Shown in pieces: positions 24,848 through 33,075 of a stretch of DNA of 64,000 nucleotides. The translations under genes were made by a program, and so were the position numbers. Source of the DNA: Spirochaetota bacterium (GTDB lineage: Bacteria > Spirochaetota > Spirochaetia > Treponematales > Treponemataceae); contig JAEZST010000022.1 of the NCBI GenBank assembly GCA_023443865.1, positions 997,809-1,061,808 on the forward strand. Direction: 5' to 3'. The notes below the pieces were generated by a model. It saw nothing but the letters and a program-made list of their open reading frames with translations, ran no database searches and was not told where the DNA came from. Position 1 is the first letter of the stretch, and the number at the start of each line of letters is the position of its first letter.

Positions 24848-25990
24848 ATGACAACCATTGTTTTTGCCGGGGGCGGCACCGGGGGCCATATTTTCCCGGG
24901 ACTCGCCATAGTGGATGAATTGCGAAAAGCCCCAGATATCGCGGTTGCCTGGATCGGTTCGTCCCGAGGAATGGACCGAAGCTTAGTGGAAGCCCATGGC
25001 GTGCCGTTTTACGGAATTCCCTCGGGAAAGCTCCGGCGGTATTTCAGCCTCGAAAACCTCATAGACCTTTTCAGGATCGTCGGCGGTTTTTTTTTCGCGG
25101 TAGCGGCGTTACTGAAGCTCAAGCCGGCCGTTCTTTTTTCCAAGGGCGGCTTCGTGAGCGTGCCGCCCTGCGTAGCCGCGCGGCTACTCGGCATTCCCGT
25201 CATTACCCACGAGTGCGACGTTACCCCGGGCTTGGCCACGCGGATAAACGCCCGTTTCGCCGCTTCGGTCTTCGTGTCTTTCGAGGAAACCGGACGGTAC
25301 CTCCGTTCGCGGCATGAAGGAAAGATTCTGGTCACGGGCAATCCCGTACGCCCCGGGTTTTACTCGGCTTCCGCCGAGCGGGGCAGGGGCTTCCTCGGCG
25401 TCGGCCCCGATTCGCTTCCGATCCTGTTCGTGCAGGGCGGAAGCCTCGGCGCGCGGCAGATAAACGCGTTGGTAGCCGAATCGATCGACCTCCTGTGCGA
25501 ACGCTGTATCGTGGTACACCAAACCGGCGCGAAAAACGTAGATCAGGTGACGTATCCCAAACGGGACGGGCTTCGGGAACGGTATAAACCCTATCCCTTT
25601 ATCGGAAGCGAAATGCCCGACGTCCTCGCGGCGGCTGACCTCGTTCTCTCCCGTTCCGGCGCGAATACGCTGTGGGAATGCGCGGTAACGGGAACACCCA
25701 TGGTATTGATACCCTTGAGCGGCTCGGGCACCCGCGGCGACCAAGTCGACAACGCCCGTTACTTCGTCGAGCGCGGCGCCGCGGTAATGCTGACCGGAAG
25801 CGAGGCGTCTCGGGAAAGCCTAATCGGCGTGCTCGACCGTCTCCTGGCGCCGGGCGGAACGCTCGGCGAAATGGCCTCAAACGCCGCTGCCCTCGCGGGC
25901 GCAAATCCCGCGAAGGCCATCGCGTCTGCCCTACTCACAGCGGCGGGAATGGGCTCCCAGGGGGAGGCGAATGACCATCGCTCCCTTTGA
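24848..25990 (+). CDS. murG: MurG, UDP-GlcNAc:lipid-I N-acetylglucosaminyltransferase
   Basis: 380 residues. The N-terminal glycine loop GGGTGGHIFPG (residues 8-18) and the second-domain donor site (VQGGSLGARQINALV; RSGANTLWECAVTGTPMVLIPL) are diagnostic. MurG adds GlcNAc to lipid I on the inner membrane face to make lipid II. The C-terminal about 20 residues overlap the next gene by 20 nt. It stands alone from other mur genes. Confidence 0.96.
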   Translation: MTTIVFAGGGTGGHIFPGLAIVDELRKAPDIAVAWIGSSRGMDRSLVEAHGVPFYGIPSGKLRRYFSLENLIDLFRIVGGFFFAVAALLKLKPAVLFSKGGFVSVPPCVAARLLGIPVITHECDVTPGLATRINARFAASVFVSFEETGRYLRSRHEGKILVTGNPVRPGFYSASAERGRGFLGVGPDSLPILFVQGGSLGARQINALVAESIDLLCERCIVVHQTGAKNVDQVTYPKRDGLRERYKPYPFIGSEMPDVLAAADLVLSRSGANTLWECAVTGTPMVLIPLSGSGTRGDQVDNARYFVERGAAVMLTGSEASRESLIGVLDRLLAPGGTLGEMASNAAALAGANPAKAIASALLTAAGMGSQGEANDHRSL

Positions 25991-26468
25991 TATCGTTCTG
26001 TTGGTTCTGATAGTCTTCATGGCCGTACGCGTCGTGCTGACGGGCTTCATAGCCGAATTTTTTTCCAAGGCCGCCGTTATCGCCGGGATTATCGCCGGAT
26101 TCCTCTTTTATAAACGACTGGCCGACGCGCTGAAGCCCTTTACCGGAGAGCAAATCTTTACCGGGGCCGCGGCCTTTTTGCTCATCTTCGTGGCGGTGTA
26201 CCTTCTGATTAAGATTATGCAGCAAGTGGTCGGTTCCGCCTTCGAGGGCGAGTCCATGTCTAATCTGGACCGCGCGCTCGGTTTTTTTCTGGGAATCGCC
26301 GAAGGGCTCTTGCTGGTCATGGGCATACTCGTAATCCTGCGCCTACAGCCCTGGTTCGATCCGCAGCCGTTTTTAAACCATAGCGTATTCGCGCGGCTTT
26401 TCGATCCCGTTCTCGCCCATACCGTTCGAGCCTTTCCGGCGATACTGCCCGTCACGGGCCTGGAGTGA
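25971..26468 (+). CDS. cvpA: CvpA-family membrane protein
   Basis: 165 residues with four membrane segments: about 6-25, 31-48, 60-82 and 100-122. The pattern fits CvpA (PFDIVLLVLIVFMAVRG-type start, central GxxAGFLFY, and DRALGFFLGIAEG before the last helix). CvpA proteins are inner-membrane proteins linked to colicin V export and envelope homeostasis; the biochemical role is unclear. ATG 25971 overlaps murG. Confidence 0.85.
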   Translation: MTIAPFDIVLLVLIVFMAVRVVLTGFIAEFFSKAAVIAGIIAGFLFYKRLADALKPFTGEQIFTGAAAFLLIFVAVYLLIKIMQQVVGSAFEGESMSNLDRALGFFLGIAEGLLLVMGILVILRLQPWFDPQPFLNHSVFARLFDPVLAHTVRAFPAILPVTGLE

Positions 26469-26477
26469 GGAGACAAG

Positions 26478-27746
26478 ATGTTTGAAAACCTGATCGGGCA
26501 GCCGGCGGCCGGCCTGCTCGCCGAGGATATCGCCTCGAAACGGCTTCCCCCGTCCATTTTATTCTCCGGACCCTCCGCCTCGGGAAAGCTGACGTGCGCC
26601 ATCGAGCTCGCCCGGGTCCTTTCGTGCGAGAAAGGCGGCTCGTGGACCTGTACCTGCGCTTCATGCCTCCGCCATAAGGAACTGGCGCACCCGGACCTCC
26701 TGATCGCCGGGCCAAAAGACAGCATCCTTGAAATACGCGCCGCCTCAGCCGCCTTTATCGCAAACCGCACGCCCGCCACGCGGTATCTTTTCCTCCGCTC
26801 TGTCCGAAAGCTTTCGCTTCGCTTTCACCCGTCGCTGACCGACCGAGACGACGCTAAATTCGCCAAGGCCGTACCGCTCCTCGCGGACCTTGAGGAGCGC
26901 CTCGAGGAGCTTTCTCCCTCGCGGCCCCTGCCCGAAGACGGCGCGGAGCTGGAAAAAAGCGTGAAAGGAGTGGTGGGAATCGCCGAGAAACTCGAAAGCG
27001 ATTGCCTGTGGGACAGTATGCCCGTGGCGCAGGTAAGAAACGCCGCGGCATGGTCACGGCTTTCGCCTTCCGGACGAACCAAGGTCCTCGTCGTAGAGGG
27101 CGCCGACCGGATGCAGGAATCAGCGAGGAACGCCTTCCTGAAGGTATTGGAAGAACCCCCGGCCAACGCGGTGTTCATCCTCACCACTTCGCGCCGTGGG
27201 GCGATAATGCCCACGATCCTTTCCCGGGTGCGTACCTACGCCTTTATTGAGCGGGATTCGAACTCGGTGGCCGAGGTCGTGTCCCGGGTCTTTCGCGCCG
27301 ATCCCGCGGGAATCGACAATCTCACGAATTTCTTTTACCGTTTTTTACCGGTTCCGCCGGACGCGATTACGGCTGCTGCGGCGCTATTCGTCGACCTGGT
27401 GCTCAAGCAGTCCATCGATTCGGGCCGGCGCCCGCTGCCGGGCCTCCGTGGCGCGGTGTCCACGGTCCTTTCCGAATCCGATGCGGGCGCGGAGCTGGGA
27501 ATTCCCCAAATCGTGTCCATGCTGAATAAATGCAAGCCCGGTATAGTGTGGCATCTCTTTCTCTCGTCGGTCGCGGGCTTTATGCGCAAGGCCCTGGCCT
27601 CGGGTGGCGCCGACGCGCGGGAAACGGCGATCTTCGCCCGTTGGACGGTGTCCATCCGCAAGGCCCTCGATTCCGTGGATATATACAACATCAACCCCGT
27701 CTCCGCCCTCGAGATGCTTTCCCTCGAGATGCGCGAGGCCTGCTGA
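26478..27746 (+). CDS. holB: DNA polymerase III delta'/gamma-type clamp-loader subunit
   Basis: 422 residues. A RuvB-like AAA+ start (MFENLIGQPAA) has P-loop GPSASGKLT (about 31-39), a zinc-module set of cysteines at about 50, 58, 60 and 63, then after an unusually long insert the segment KVLVVEGADRMQESARNAFLKVLEEPP and sensor-1 FILTTSRRGAIMPTILSRVR (each split by charged residues). The subunit loads the beta clamp. Delta' is favoured over DnaX because there is a single copy of this short type and no tau-like tail. About 60 extra residues lie between the zinc module and the Walker B region. Confidence 0.82.
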   Translation: MFENLIGQPAAGLLAEDIASKRLPPSILFSGPSASGKLTCAIELARVLSCEKGGSWTCTCASCLRHKELAHPDLLIAGPKDSILEIRAASAAFIANRTPATRYLFLRSVRKLSLRFHPSLTDRDDAKFAKAVPLLADLEERLEELSPSRPLPEDGAELEKSVKGVVGIAEKLESDCLWDSMPVAQVRNAAAWSRLSPSGRTKVLVVEGADRMQESARNAFLKVLEEPPANAVFILTTSRRGAIMPTILSRVRTYAFIERDSNSVAEVVSRVFRADPAGIDNLTNFFYRFLPVPPDAITAAAALFVDLVLKQSIDSGRRPLPGLRGAVSTVLSESDAGAELGIPQIVSMLNKCKPGIVWHLFLSSVAGFMRKALASGGADARETAIFARWTVSIRKALDSVDIYNINPVSALEMLSLEMREAC

Positions 27747-27761
27747 TACGGGGGCGGTTCG

Positions 27762-28934
27762 GTGCGGGAGTTTATCAGGCGGGCATTGCAGAAAACCTCC
27801 AAGATGAACGGGGACCAAATTCACAGTCTCCTATCGCTGGTTACGGAAGAATACGAGCTGCTCGACGCGGTGTTGGATTCCCTGGGAACCGGCGTATTGG
27901 TCTGCGATCCCTATCACATTCTGGTGCAGAACAATAAGGCCGCGACGAGAATCCTTCCCTTCGAATACCACGACGTTCAGGACCGGCCGGTATGGGCCTG
28001 TATCAGGGACCGGGACATCGCCGAATTCGTGCAGGAAACCATCGAAAACGAGGAAACCGTTACCGCCCGTGAGTTCTCGCTTGAGGAACCGTCGGGATCG
28101 CGCTATCTGAGCATCAGCGTTATGCCCTTGGTACGCGCCAAACGGGTGCGGGGAACGATTATCACGATTGAGGACATAACCGAAAAGAAGGGCGAGGAGA
28201 TGCGGCACCGACGGCTCGAAAGCCTCGCGAGCCTCACGAATCTCGCCGCGACGGTCGCCCACGAAATAAAGAACCCCCTGGGTTCCATCAGCATTTACGT
28301 GCAGTTGCTCCGCAAGGCGAGCGTCGCCCGGGGCATTGCCGACGACGATCCGGCGCTCAAGTATCTTGGGATCATCGACGAGGAAATCGACCGGCTCAAC
28401 CGCATCGTCGTGGATTTCCTGTTCGCGGTGCGGCCGATTCGCGTGGATCCGGCCCCCCTGGACGCGAATGCCCTGGTCGATTCCCTCGTGGACTTTTTCA
28501 GGGAAGAGTGCGAGCGGGCGAATATCGCGATAGACCGCACCCTCGACGCGGATTTGCCCAAGATATGGGGCGATGAGCGGCTCCTTCGCCAAATGTTCAT
28601 CAATTTGATAAAGAACTCCATGGCCGCCCTTCCTTCGGGGGGCGAAATTACGCTTAAAACGAGAAAGGCAGACGACTTTATCACCATCTCCGTCAGCGAT
28701 AACGGCACGGGGATTCCCGAAGACGTGCTCCCCAAAATTTTCGAACCCTATTTCACCACCAAGATCGACGGAACGGGCCTGGGGCTTACCATGGCCTACA
28801 AGGTCGTCAAGGAGCACGGCGGGGACATTCGGGTACAGTCGGAAATCGGCGCCGGCACCTGCTTTTCGATTAAGCTGCCGGTCATGAGGCGCGCTCAGCG
28901 AATGATTGAATACGAGGAGGGTACCGGTTCATGA
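27762..28934 (+). CDS. atoS: Soluble PAS-domain sensor histidine kinase (AtoS/NtrB-like)
   Basis: 390 residues from GTG 27762, no membrane segment. A PAS domain (about 32-140) is followed by HisKA with the phospho-acceptor in TVAHEIKNPLGS, then N-box INLIKNSMAALP, G1 DNGTGIPEDV and G2 GTGLGLTMAYKV. The stop overlaps the response-regulator start by 4 nt, so the pair is coupled. It should respond to a cytoplasmic signal and drive a sigma54 activator, as in the treponemal AtoS-AtoC pair. The inducing signal cannot be read from the sequence. Confidence 0.9.
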   Translation: MREFIRRALQKTSKMNGDQIHSLLSLVTEEYELLDAVLDSLGTGVLVCDPYHILVQNNKAATRILPFEYHDVQDRPVWACIRDRDIAEFVQETIENEETVTAREFSLEEPSGSRYLSISVMPLVRAKRVRGTIITIEDITEKKGEEMRHRRLESLASLTNLAATVAHEIKNPLGSISIYVQLLRKASVARGIADDDPALKYLGIIDEEIDRLNRIVVDFLFAVRPIRVDPAPLDANALVDSLVDFFREECERANIAIDRTLDADLPKIWGDERLLRQMFINLIKNSMAALPSGGEITLKTRKADDFITISVSDNGTGIPEDVLPKIFEPYFTTKIDGTGLGLTMAYKVVKEHGGDIRVQSEIGAGTCFSIKLPVMRRAQRMIEYEEGTGS

Positions 28935-30319
28935 AATTCACGATTCTGGTAATCGACGACGAAAAGAATATCCGCGCGGGATTGCAGGCCGCCCTGGAAA
29001 TGGACGGCTACGACGTTTTGCTCGCGGCCGACGGGGCCGAGGGATTGGATATCGCCCTTCATTCCGACGTCGATCTCGTCATAACCGACTTGAGAATGCC
29101 CGGGGTAAGCGGCGAGGAAGTGCTTCGCCGGGTCACGACCGAATCGCCGGGCATCCCGGTAATCGTCCTTACCGGTCACGGTACCGTCGAAAACGCGGTG
29201 GAGGCCATGCGGGCCGGGGCCTACGATTTCCTGACCAAGCCGCTTAATTTGGACCGTCTTTCCCTACTGGTAAAGCGGGCGCTCCAAAACCGCGAGCTCA
29301 TCCTTCAGCACCGCGAGTTGGAACGTGAAATCGAGAGCCGAAAATCGTTCGAGCATATCATCGGTAAGAGCCCGGCCATGCTCAAGGTATTCGAGGTGCT
29401 TAAGCGCGTGGCCCCGACGAAGGCATCGGTCCTCATTACCGGCGAGAGCGGCGTCGGTAAGGAATTGATCGCGAACGCCCTCCACAATCTGTCGCCCCGT
29501 AAACCGAACCCCTTCATCAAGGTTCATTGCGCGGCCCTGGCGGAAACCATTCTGGAAAGCGAGCTGTTCGGCCACGAAAAGGGGTCCTTTACCGGCGCGG
29601 TGGCGAGAAAGCGGGGGCGTTTCGAGTTGGCGAATTCGGGAACCATTTTTTTGGACGAAATCGGCGAAATAAACCAACAGGTTCAAATAAAAATACTTCG
29701 GGTACTGCAGGAGAAAAAATTCGAGCGGGTAGGGGGAGAGGAGACCCTGGAGGTGGACGTTCGTGTCGTAACCGCCACCAATCGGGATCTCGAGAAGGAG
29801 ATCGCGGAAGGCCGATTCCGCGAGGACCTCTACTACCGCCTGAACGTGGTTCGCATCCACGTTCCCCCCTTGCGGGAACGGAAAGACGATTTACCCCTCA
29901 TGATCGCGGCCTTCATCAAGGAATTCGCGGAGGAAAACGGAAAGACCATAGAGGGCATAGACTCAAAGGCCCGTTCGGTCCTGTATGCGTACGATTGGCC
30001 GGGTAACGTGCGCCAACTGCGGAACTGCCTGGAAAGCGCCGTGGTCATGACGTCGGGCACCGTGATTACCCTGGACGATCTGCCCCCCTCAATCCGCGCG
30101 GGGACCGATGCATCCTCAATCAGGATTCCCGTGGGGGTTACCATGGCCGAGGCGGAGAAGGAAGTTATCCTGCAGACCCTCAGCGCGCAAAACGGCAATA
30201 AGAGCAAAACCGCGGAAGTGCTCGGCATCGGCAGGAAAACCCTGCACCGAAAGCTCGATGAATACGGCATGGATAAAAACGTGGTCGGGGACGACGACGG
30301 CGACGAAACGGGTGATTGA
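28931..30319 (+). CDS. atoC: AtoC/NtrC-family sigma54-dependent response regulator
   Basis: 462 residues. The receiver domain has Asp9/Asp10, phospho-acceptor Asp53 and Lys103. The AAA+ domain has Walker A GESGVGKE (171-178), the sigma54 contact loop GSFTGA (218-223; Ser in place of the more common Ala) and Walker B. The C-terminal Fis-type helix-turn-helix reads GNKSKTAEVLGIGRKTLHRKL. It is the transcription partner of the kinase upstream. No sigma54 promoter with correct GG-N10-GC spacing was found nearby. Only 4 nt separate its stop from the convergent J-domain gene. Confidence 0.93.
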   Translation: MKFTILVIDDEKNIRAGLQAALEMDGYDVLLAADGAEGLDIALHSDVDLVITDLRMPGVSGEEVLRRVTTESPGIPVIVLTGHGTVENAVEAMRAGAYDFLTKPLNLDRLSLLVKRALQNRELILQHRELEREIESRKSFEHIIGKSPAMLKVFEVLKRVAPTKASVLITGESGVGKELIANALHNLSPRKPNPFIKVHCAALAETILESELFGHEKGSFTGAVARKRGRFELANSGTIFLDEIGEINQQVQIKILRVLQEKKFERVGGEETLEVDVRVVTATNRDLEKEIAEGRFREDLYYRLNVVRIHVPPLRERKDDLPLMIAAFIKEFAEENGKTIEGIDSKARSVLYAYDWPGNVRQLRNCLESAVVMTSGTVITLDDLPPSIRAGTDASSIRIPVGVTMAEAEKEVILQTLSAQNGNKSKTAEVLGIGRKTLHRKLDEYGMDKNVVGDDDGDETGD

Positions 30320-30323
30320 CCGC

Positions 30324-30719
30324 CTATTCCAGTTTTCCCGTTTCGTACCAGCGGGCGATCCGGCGATAGGCTTCGGTAATCCGAATCGACTTGGCGGTGG
30401 CCGCCCCCGCTTCTTCCGCCCGGTCCGCGAATCGGTCCGGGTGGTTTACCTTAATGAGGCGCTTCCAGGCGGCCTTGCAGGCTTTCGCCGACACCCCGGG
30501 AAGGAGCCCGAGCGTAAGGAACGCTTCGTTGAGTTCCGGGGGAACGGGGATTCTCTCTTCCTCGGTTTTCGGTTTTTGCGGGGCGGTACGGGTACGGCGC
30601 CCCCCGGCGCTTCGGGTTTTCGCGTCGTTGGGTTTCCACGCCTCGAATGGATCCTCGTCCGAATTCAAGCGGTCCTTGAGAAGGTCTCCTAATCGGTCAT
30701 AAAAGTCACGTTGCGCCAT
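30324..30719 (-). CDS. Small protein with a C-terminal J domain
   Basis: 131 residues from ATG 30719. The N-terminal half is charged and probably disordered. The C-terminal 65 residues form a J domain with the HPD motif (IKVNHPDRF) between helices II and III. It should stimulate a DnaK ATPase but lacks the Gly/Phe and zinc regions of DnaJ, so client or localisation is unknown. No Shine-Dalgarno lies before the ATG, and the promoter is so close that a leaderless or near-leaderless mRNA is predicted. Confidence 0.82.
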   Translation of the reverse strand: MAQRDFYDRLGDLLKDRLNSDEDPFEAWKPNDAKTRSAGGRRTRTAPQKPKTEEERIPVPPELNEAFLTLGLLPGVSAKACKAAWKRLIKVNHPDRFADRAEEAGAATAKSIRITEAYRRIARWYETGKLE

Positions 30720-30730
30720 ATAGTGAAAAA

Positions 30731-30759
30731 ATTATACATTCGAAAAAAAACTTTGGCAA
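30731..30759 (-). promoter_or_regulatory. Strong promoter of the J-domain gene (near-leaderless)
   Basis: On the minus strand, TTGCCA (30754-30759), 17-bp A/T-rich spacer, perfect TATAAT (30731-30736). The predicted start at about 30724 is only 4-6 nt before ATG 30719. Confidence 0.75.
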
Positions 30760-30766
30760 CATTTAC

Positions 30767-30795
30767 TTGCAAAGTGCAATCTTGTTCGGTACACT
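30767..30795 (+). promoter_or_regulatory. Promoter of galM and probably of the V-ATPase operon
   Basis: TTGCAA (30767-30772), 17 bp, TACACT (30790-30795). The predicted start near 30802 leaves about 23 nt with the CAGGAG site before GTG 30825. Its -35 box is only 7 bp from the -35 of the divergent J-domain promoter, so the two polymerases should compete. Confidence 0.65.
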
Positions 30796-30824
30796 GTGTG
30801 ATAAGCGAGCATCAGGAGTTTATC

Positions 30825-31862
30825 GTGAAAATCAAAAAGCGTCGGTTCGGCGTCCTCTCTACCGGTGAGAAAGTTTCCCTTTTCACCGTCTCAAATGGGC
30901 ACATGTCGTTTTCCGCGACGAATTACGGTTGCATAATCACCAGTATACTGCTTCCGAACCAAATCGGAAAAAAAGACGACGTTACCCTCGGGTTTTCGAC
31001 CCTTGAGGGCTATATTACGAACGGGCCGTACTTTGGCTGCCTGGTCGGCCGGTACGCCAACCGTATCGCCGACGGCCGTTTTTCGGTGGGCGGAAAAACG
31101 TATCAGCTCGAACGAAACGACAACGGCAACTGCCTTCATTCCGGCTCGAACGGCTACCATAAAATGGTATGGGAGGCGGAACCCTTCAAGAATACCCGGG
31201 AAGCGGGTATCATATTCCGGCGGCGGAGCCCTTCGGGCGAGCAGGGATTCCCCGGGAACGTGGACCTGCGCGTAACCTACAGCCTGAACGCCGAGAACGA
31301 TTTAATAATCCGCTATAACGCGAAAACCGACGCTCCCACGCCCATCAGCCTTACCAACCATACGTATTTCAACCTTGCCGGACCTTCCGCGCCAAACGTT
31401 CTTGAGCAAGAGCTCCAGCTTTTCGCGGACCGCTACGTTCCGGTCGATTCCAAGGCGATACCCCTGGGGCCCATCGAGAACGTGTCCGGAACCCCCTTCG
31501 ATTTCCGCTCCTCGAAACCCATCGGGCGCGACTTGAATAAGGTACCCGGCGGTTTTGACCATAACTGGGAGATTAACCGGTCCGGAGAGGGCCCTTCGGA
31601 AGTGGCCGTCGCGCGGGATAGCGGGACCGGTAGGAAACTGACCGTATGGTCCACCCAGCCCGGGGTACAGTTTTATTCGGGCAATTTCCTTAACGGCATA
31701 ACCGGGAAAAACGGCGTGCCCTACAACAAGCAAGCCGGTTTTTGCCTTGAAACCCAGCATTTCCCCGACGCGCCGAACAGGCCTGAATTCCCGAACTCGA
31801 TACTGATCCCCGGCGAAAAGTATTCGGAACAGACGATCTGGCATTTTGACTTCGAGTCTTGA
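30825..31862 (+). CDS. galM: GalM, aldose 1-epimerase (mutarotase)
   Basis: 345 residues from GTG 30825 with CAGGAG upstream; the longer frame from 30711 would span the promoter and is rejected. Family residues: substrate Arg/His region VGRYANRIADG and NCLHSGSNGYHK, catalytic His in LTNHTYFNLAG, and the catalytic Glu in GFCLETQHFPD. It interconverts alpha and beta sugar anomers before galactose or glucose catabolism. It leads directly, without a terminator, into the V-ATPase genes. Confidence 0.94.
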   Translation: MKIKKRRFGVLSTGEKVSLFTVSNGHMSFSATNYGCIITSILLPNQIGKKDDVTLGFSTLEGYITNGPYFGCLVGRYANRIADGRFSVGGKTYQLERNDNGNCLHSGSNGYHKMVWEAEPFKNTREAGIIFRRRSPSGEQGFPGNVDLRVTYSLNAENDLIIRYNAKTDAPTPISLTNHTYFNLAGPSAPNVLEQELQLFADRYVPVDSKAIPLGPIENVSGTPFDFRSSKPIGRDLNKVPGGFDHNWEINRSGEGPSEVAVARDSGTGRKLTVWSTQPGVQFYSGNFLNGITGKNGVPYNKQAGFCLETQHFPDAPNRPEFPNSILIPGEKYSEQTIWHFDFES

Positions 31863-31907
31863 ACATCGAATAAATACGGTATTTTTTTACGAATCAAAGA
31901 GGTGTAT

Positions 31908-32525
31908 ATGGACGTTCAATTGCAGGAACTGGTCAACAAGATCAAAAAAGACGGCGTTGAGGCCGCGGAAGCCAAAGCTGCCGAGATTATCGCTAAAGCG
32001 GAAGAGAAAGCGGCCGCCATTCAGTCTGCGGCCAAGAAAGAGGCGGAAAACGCCGTAAAGAAGGCCGAAGCCGAGTCCGCACGGCTCGAGCAAGCCGCGG
32101 TTTCGGCGATTAAGCAAGCCGGTCGAAATTTGCTTATATCGTTCCGCGAGGGCATCGCCGCGGAACTTGACGCCCTCGTCCGCGCCGAAACAGCCGCCGC
32201 TTACGACGCGGCCGTCCTCAAGGAGCTCGTTCCCGCCGCGGTAAAGGGTTGGATCGCGCAGTCCGGTACCGACGACCTGGCCGTTATTCTCGCTCCCCAA
32301 GACGCCAAGAAACTGGAAGCCGATTTCGGCGCGGCGCTCAAATCCCACCTGGCCAAGGGCCTGGAGATCAAGACCGACTCCGGCGTCGCCGGCGGTTTCC
32401 GAATCGGGACCCGCGACGGCGCCTCCTACTACGATTTCTCCGCGGAATCCGTCGCGGACCTTTTCTCAGCCTACCTTAACCCCCGAGTCGGCGCCATCAT
32501 GCGCGAAGCCGCGAAGGAGCTTTAA
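31908..32525 (+). CDS. atpE: V/A-type ATPase subunit E (peripheral stalk)
   Basis: 205 residues from ATG 31908 (AGAGG at 31898-31902). The first 75 residues are an Ala/Glu/Lys-rich helix (AAEAKAAEIIAKAEEKAAA). The C-terminal globular part (GISV-like GGFRIGTRDGASYYDFSAE) is typical of subunit E. It forms the stator stalk of the ATPase. First gene of the E-DUF2764-A-B-D-I-K set. Confidence 0.88.
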   Translation: MDVQLQELVNKIKKDGVEAAEAKAAEIIAKAEEKAAAIQSAAKKEAENAVKKAEAESARLEQAAVSAIKQAGRNLLISFREGIAAELDALVRAETAAAYDAAVLKELVPAAVKGWIAQSGTDDLAVILAPQDAKKLEADFGAALKSHLAKGLEIKTDSGVAGGFRIGTRDGASYYDFSAESVADLFSAYLNPRVGAIMREAAKEL

Positions 32526-32528
32526 CCC

Positions 32529-33074
32529 GTGGCCCAGTATTATTACCTGATGGCTACGCTTCCGGGCATCCTGCCCGGGGCTCCCGTATCCATCACGTAC
32601 GGGGAATTCAGGGAAAACGCGGAGCGGTTCCTGAACCGAAAAGACCTTTCGATTCTGGATAAAATATCGCTTGAGCCTCCGCGGGTTCCCGAAAAGACCG
32701 GCTCGGAATTTCTTGACCGCTGGTTTTTGCGGGAACGGGGCTTGCGCCTCGCCCTGGAGCGCGTTCGCGCCTCGAAGCTGAAACGCGATATCAACGTGTC
32801 CGGCGTCGAGGAAGCGATCATCAACGAGGCAGCCGAGGCGGCAAACGCGGCGAGAACCGCCGCGTCGTTCGACGACCCCCTTGAGGCAGAGCGCTTCCTG
32901 GACAAGGCCAGGGCCTCGTACGTTTCTGAACTTCTCGGGACGCATTCCTTCGATTCCGAGTCGGTTTTTGCCTACGCGCTTATGTTGCTCCTGCACGAAC
33001 GAGAGGCCCGGTTCAGCGCCGAGGCCGGCAGCGCATCATATACCACCATTTACAATCAGATTCTTGGAGAATAG
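32529..33074 (+). CDS. DUF2764 protein of the V-ATPase operon (likely subunit C equivalent)
   Basis: 181 residues from GTG 32529, 3 nt after the subunit E stop. The start AQYYYLMATLPGI and the middle FLDRWFLRERGLRLALERVRA match DUF2764 proteins, which replace subunit C (the rotor-to-ring socket) between E and A in spirochaete, Bacteroidetes and Chlamydia-type operons. The subunit-C role is inferred from position and from the operon lacking a recognisable C gene. Confidence 0.82.
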   Translation: MAQYYYLMATLPGILPGAPVSITYGEFRENAERFLNRKDLSILDKISLEPPRVPEKTGSEFLDRWFLRERGLRLALERVRASKLKRDINVSGVEEAIINEAAEAANAARTAASFDDPLEAERFLDKARASYVSELLGTHSFDSESVFAYALMLLLHEREARFSAEAGSASYTTIYNQILGE

Positions 33075-33075
33075 C

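Noticed and set aside
30752..30775. Sigma54-like promoter TTGGCA...TTGCA near the AtoC regulator
   Set aside because: GG and GC are 12 nt apart instead of the required 10. The same bases form well-spaced sigma70 -35 boxes on both strands.
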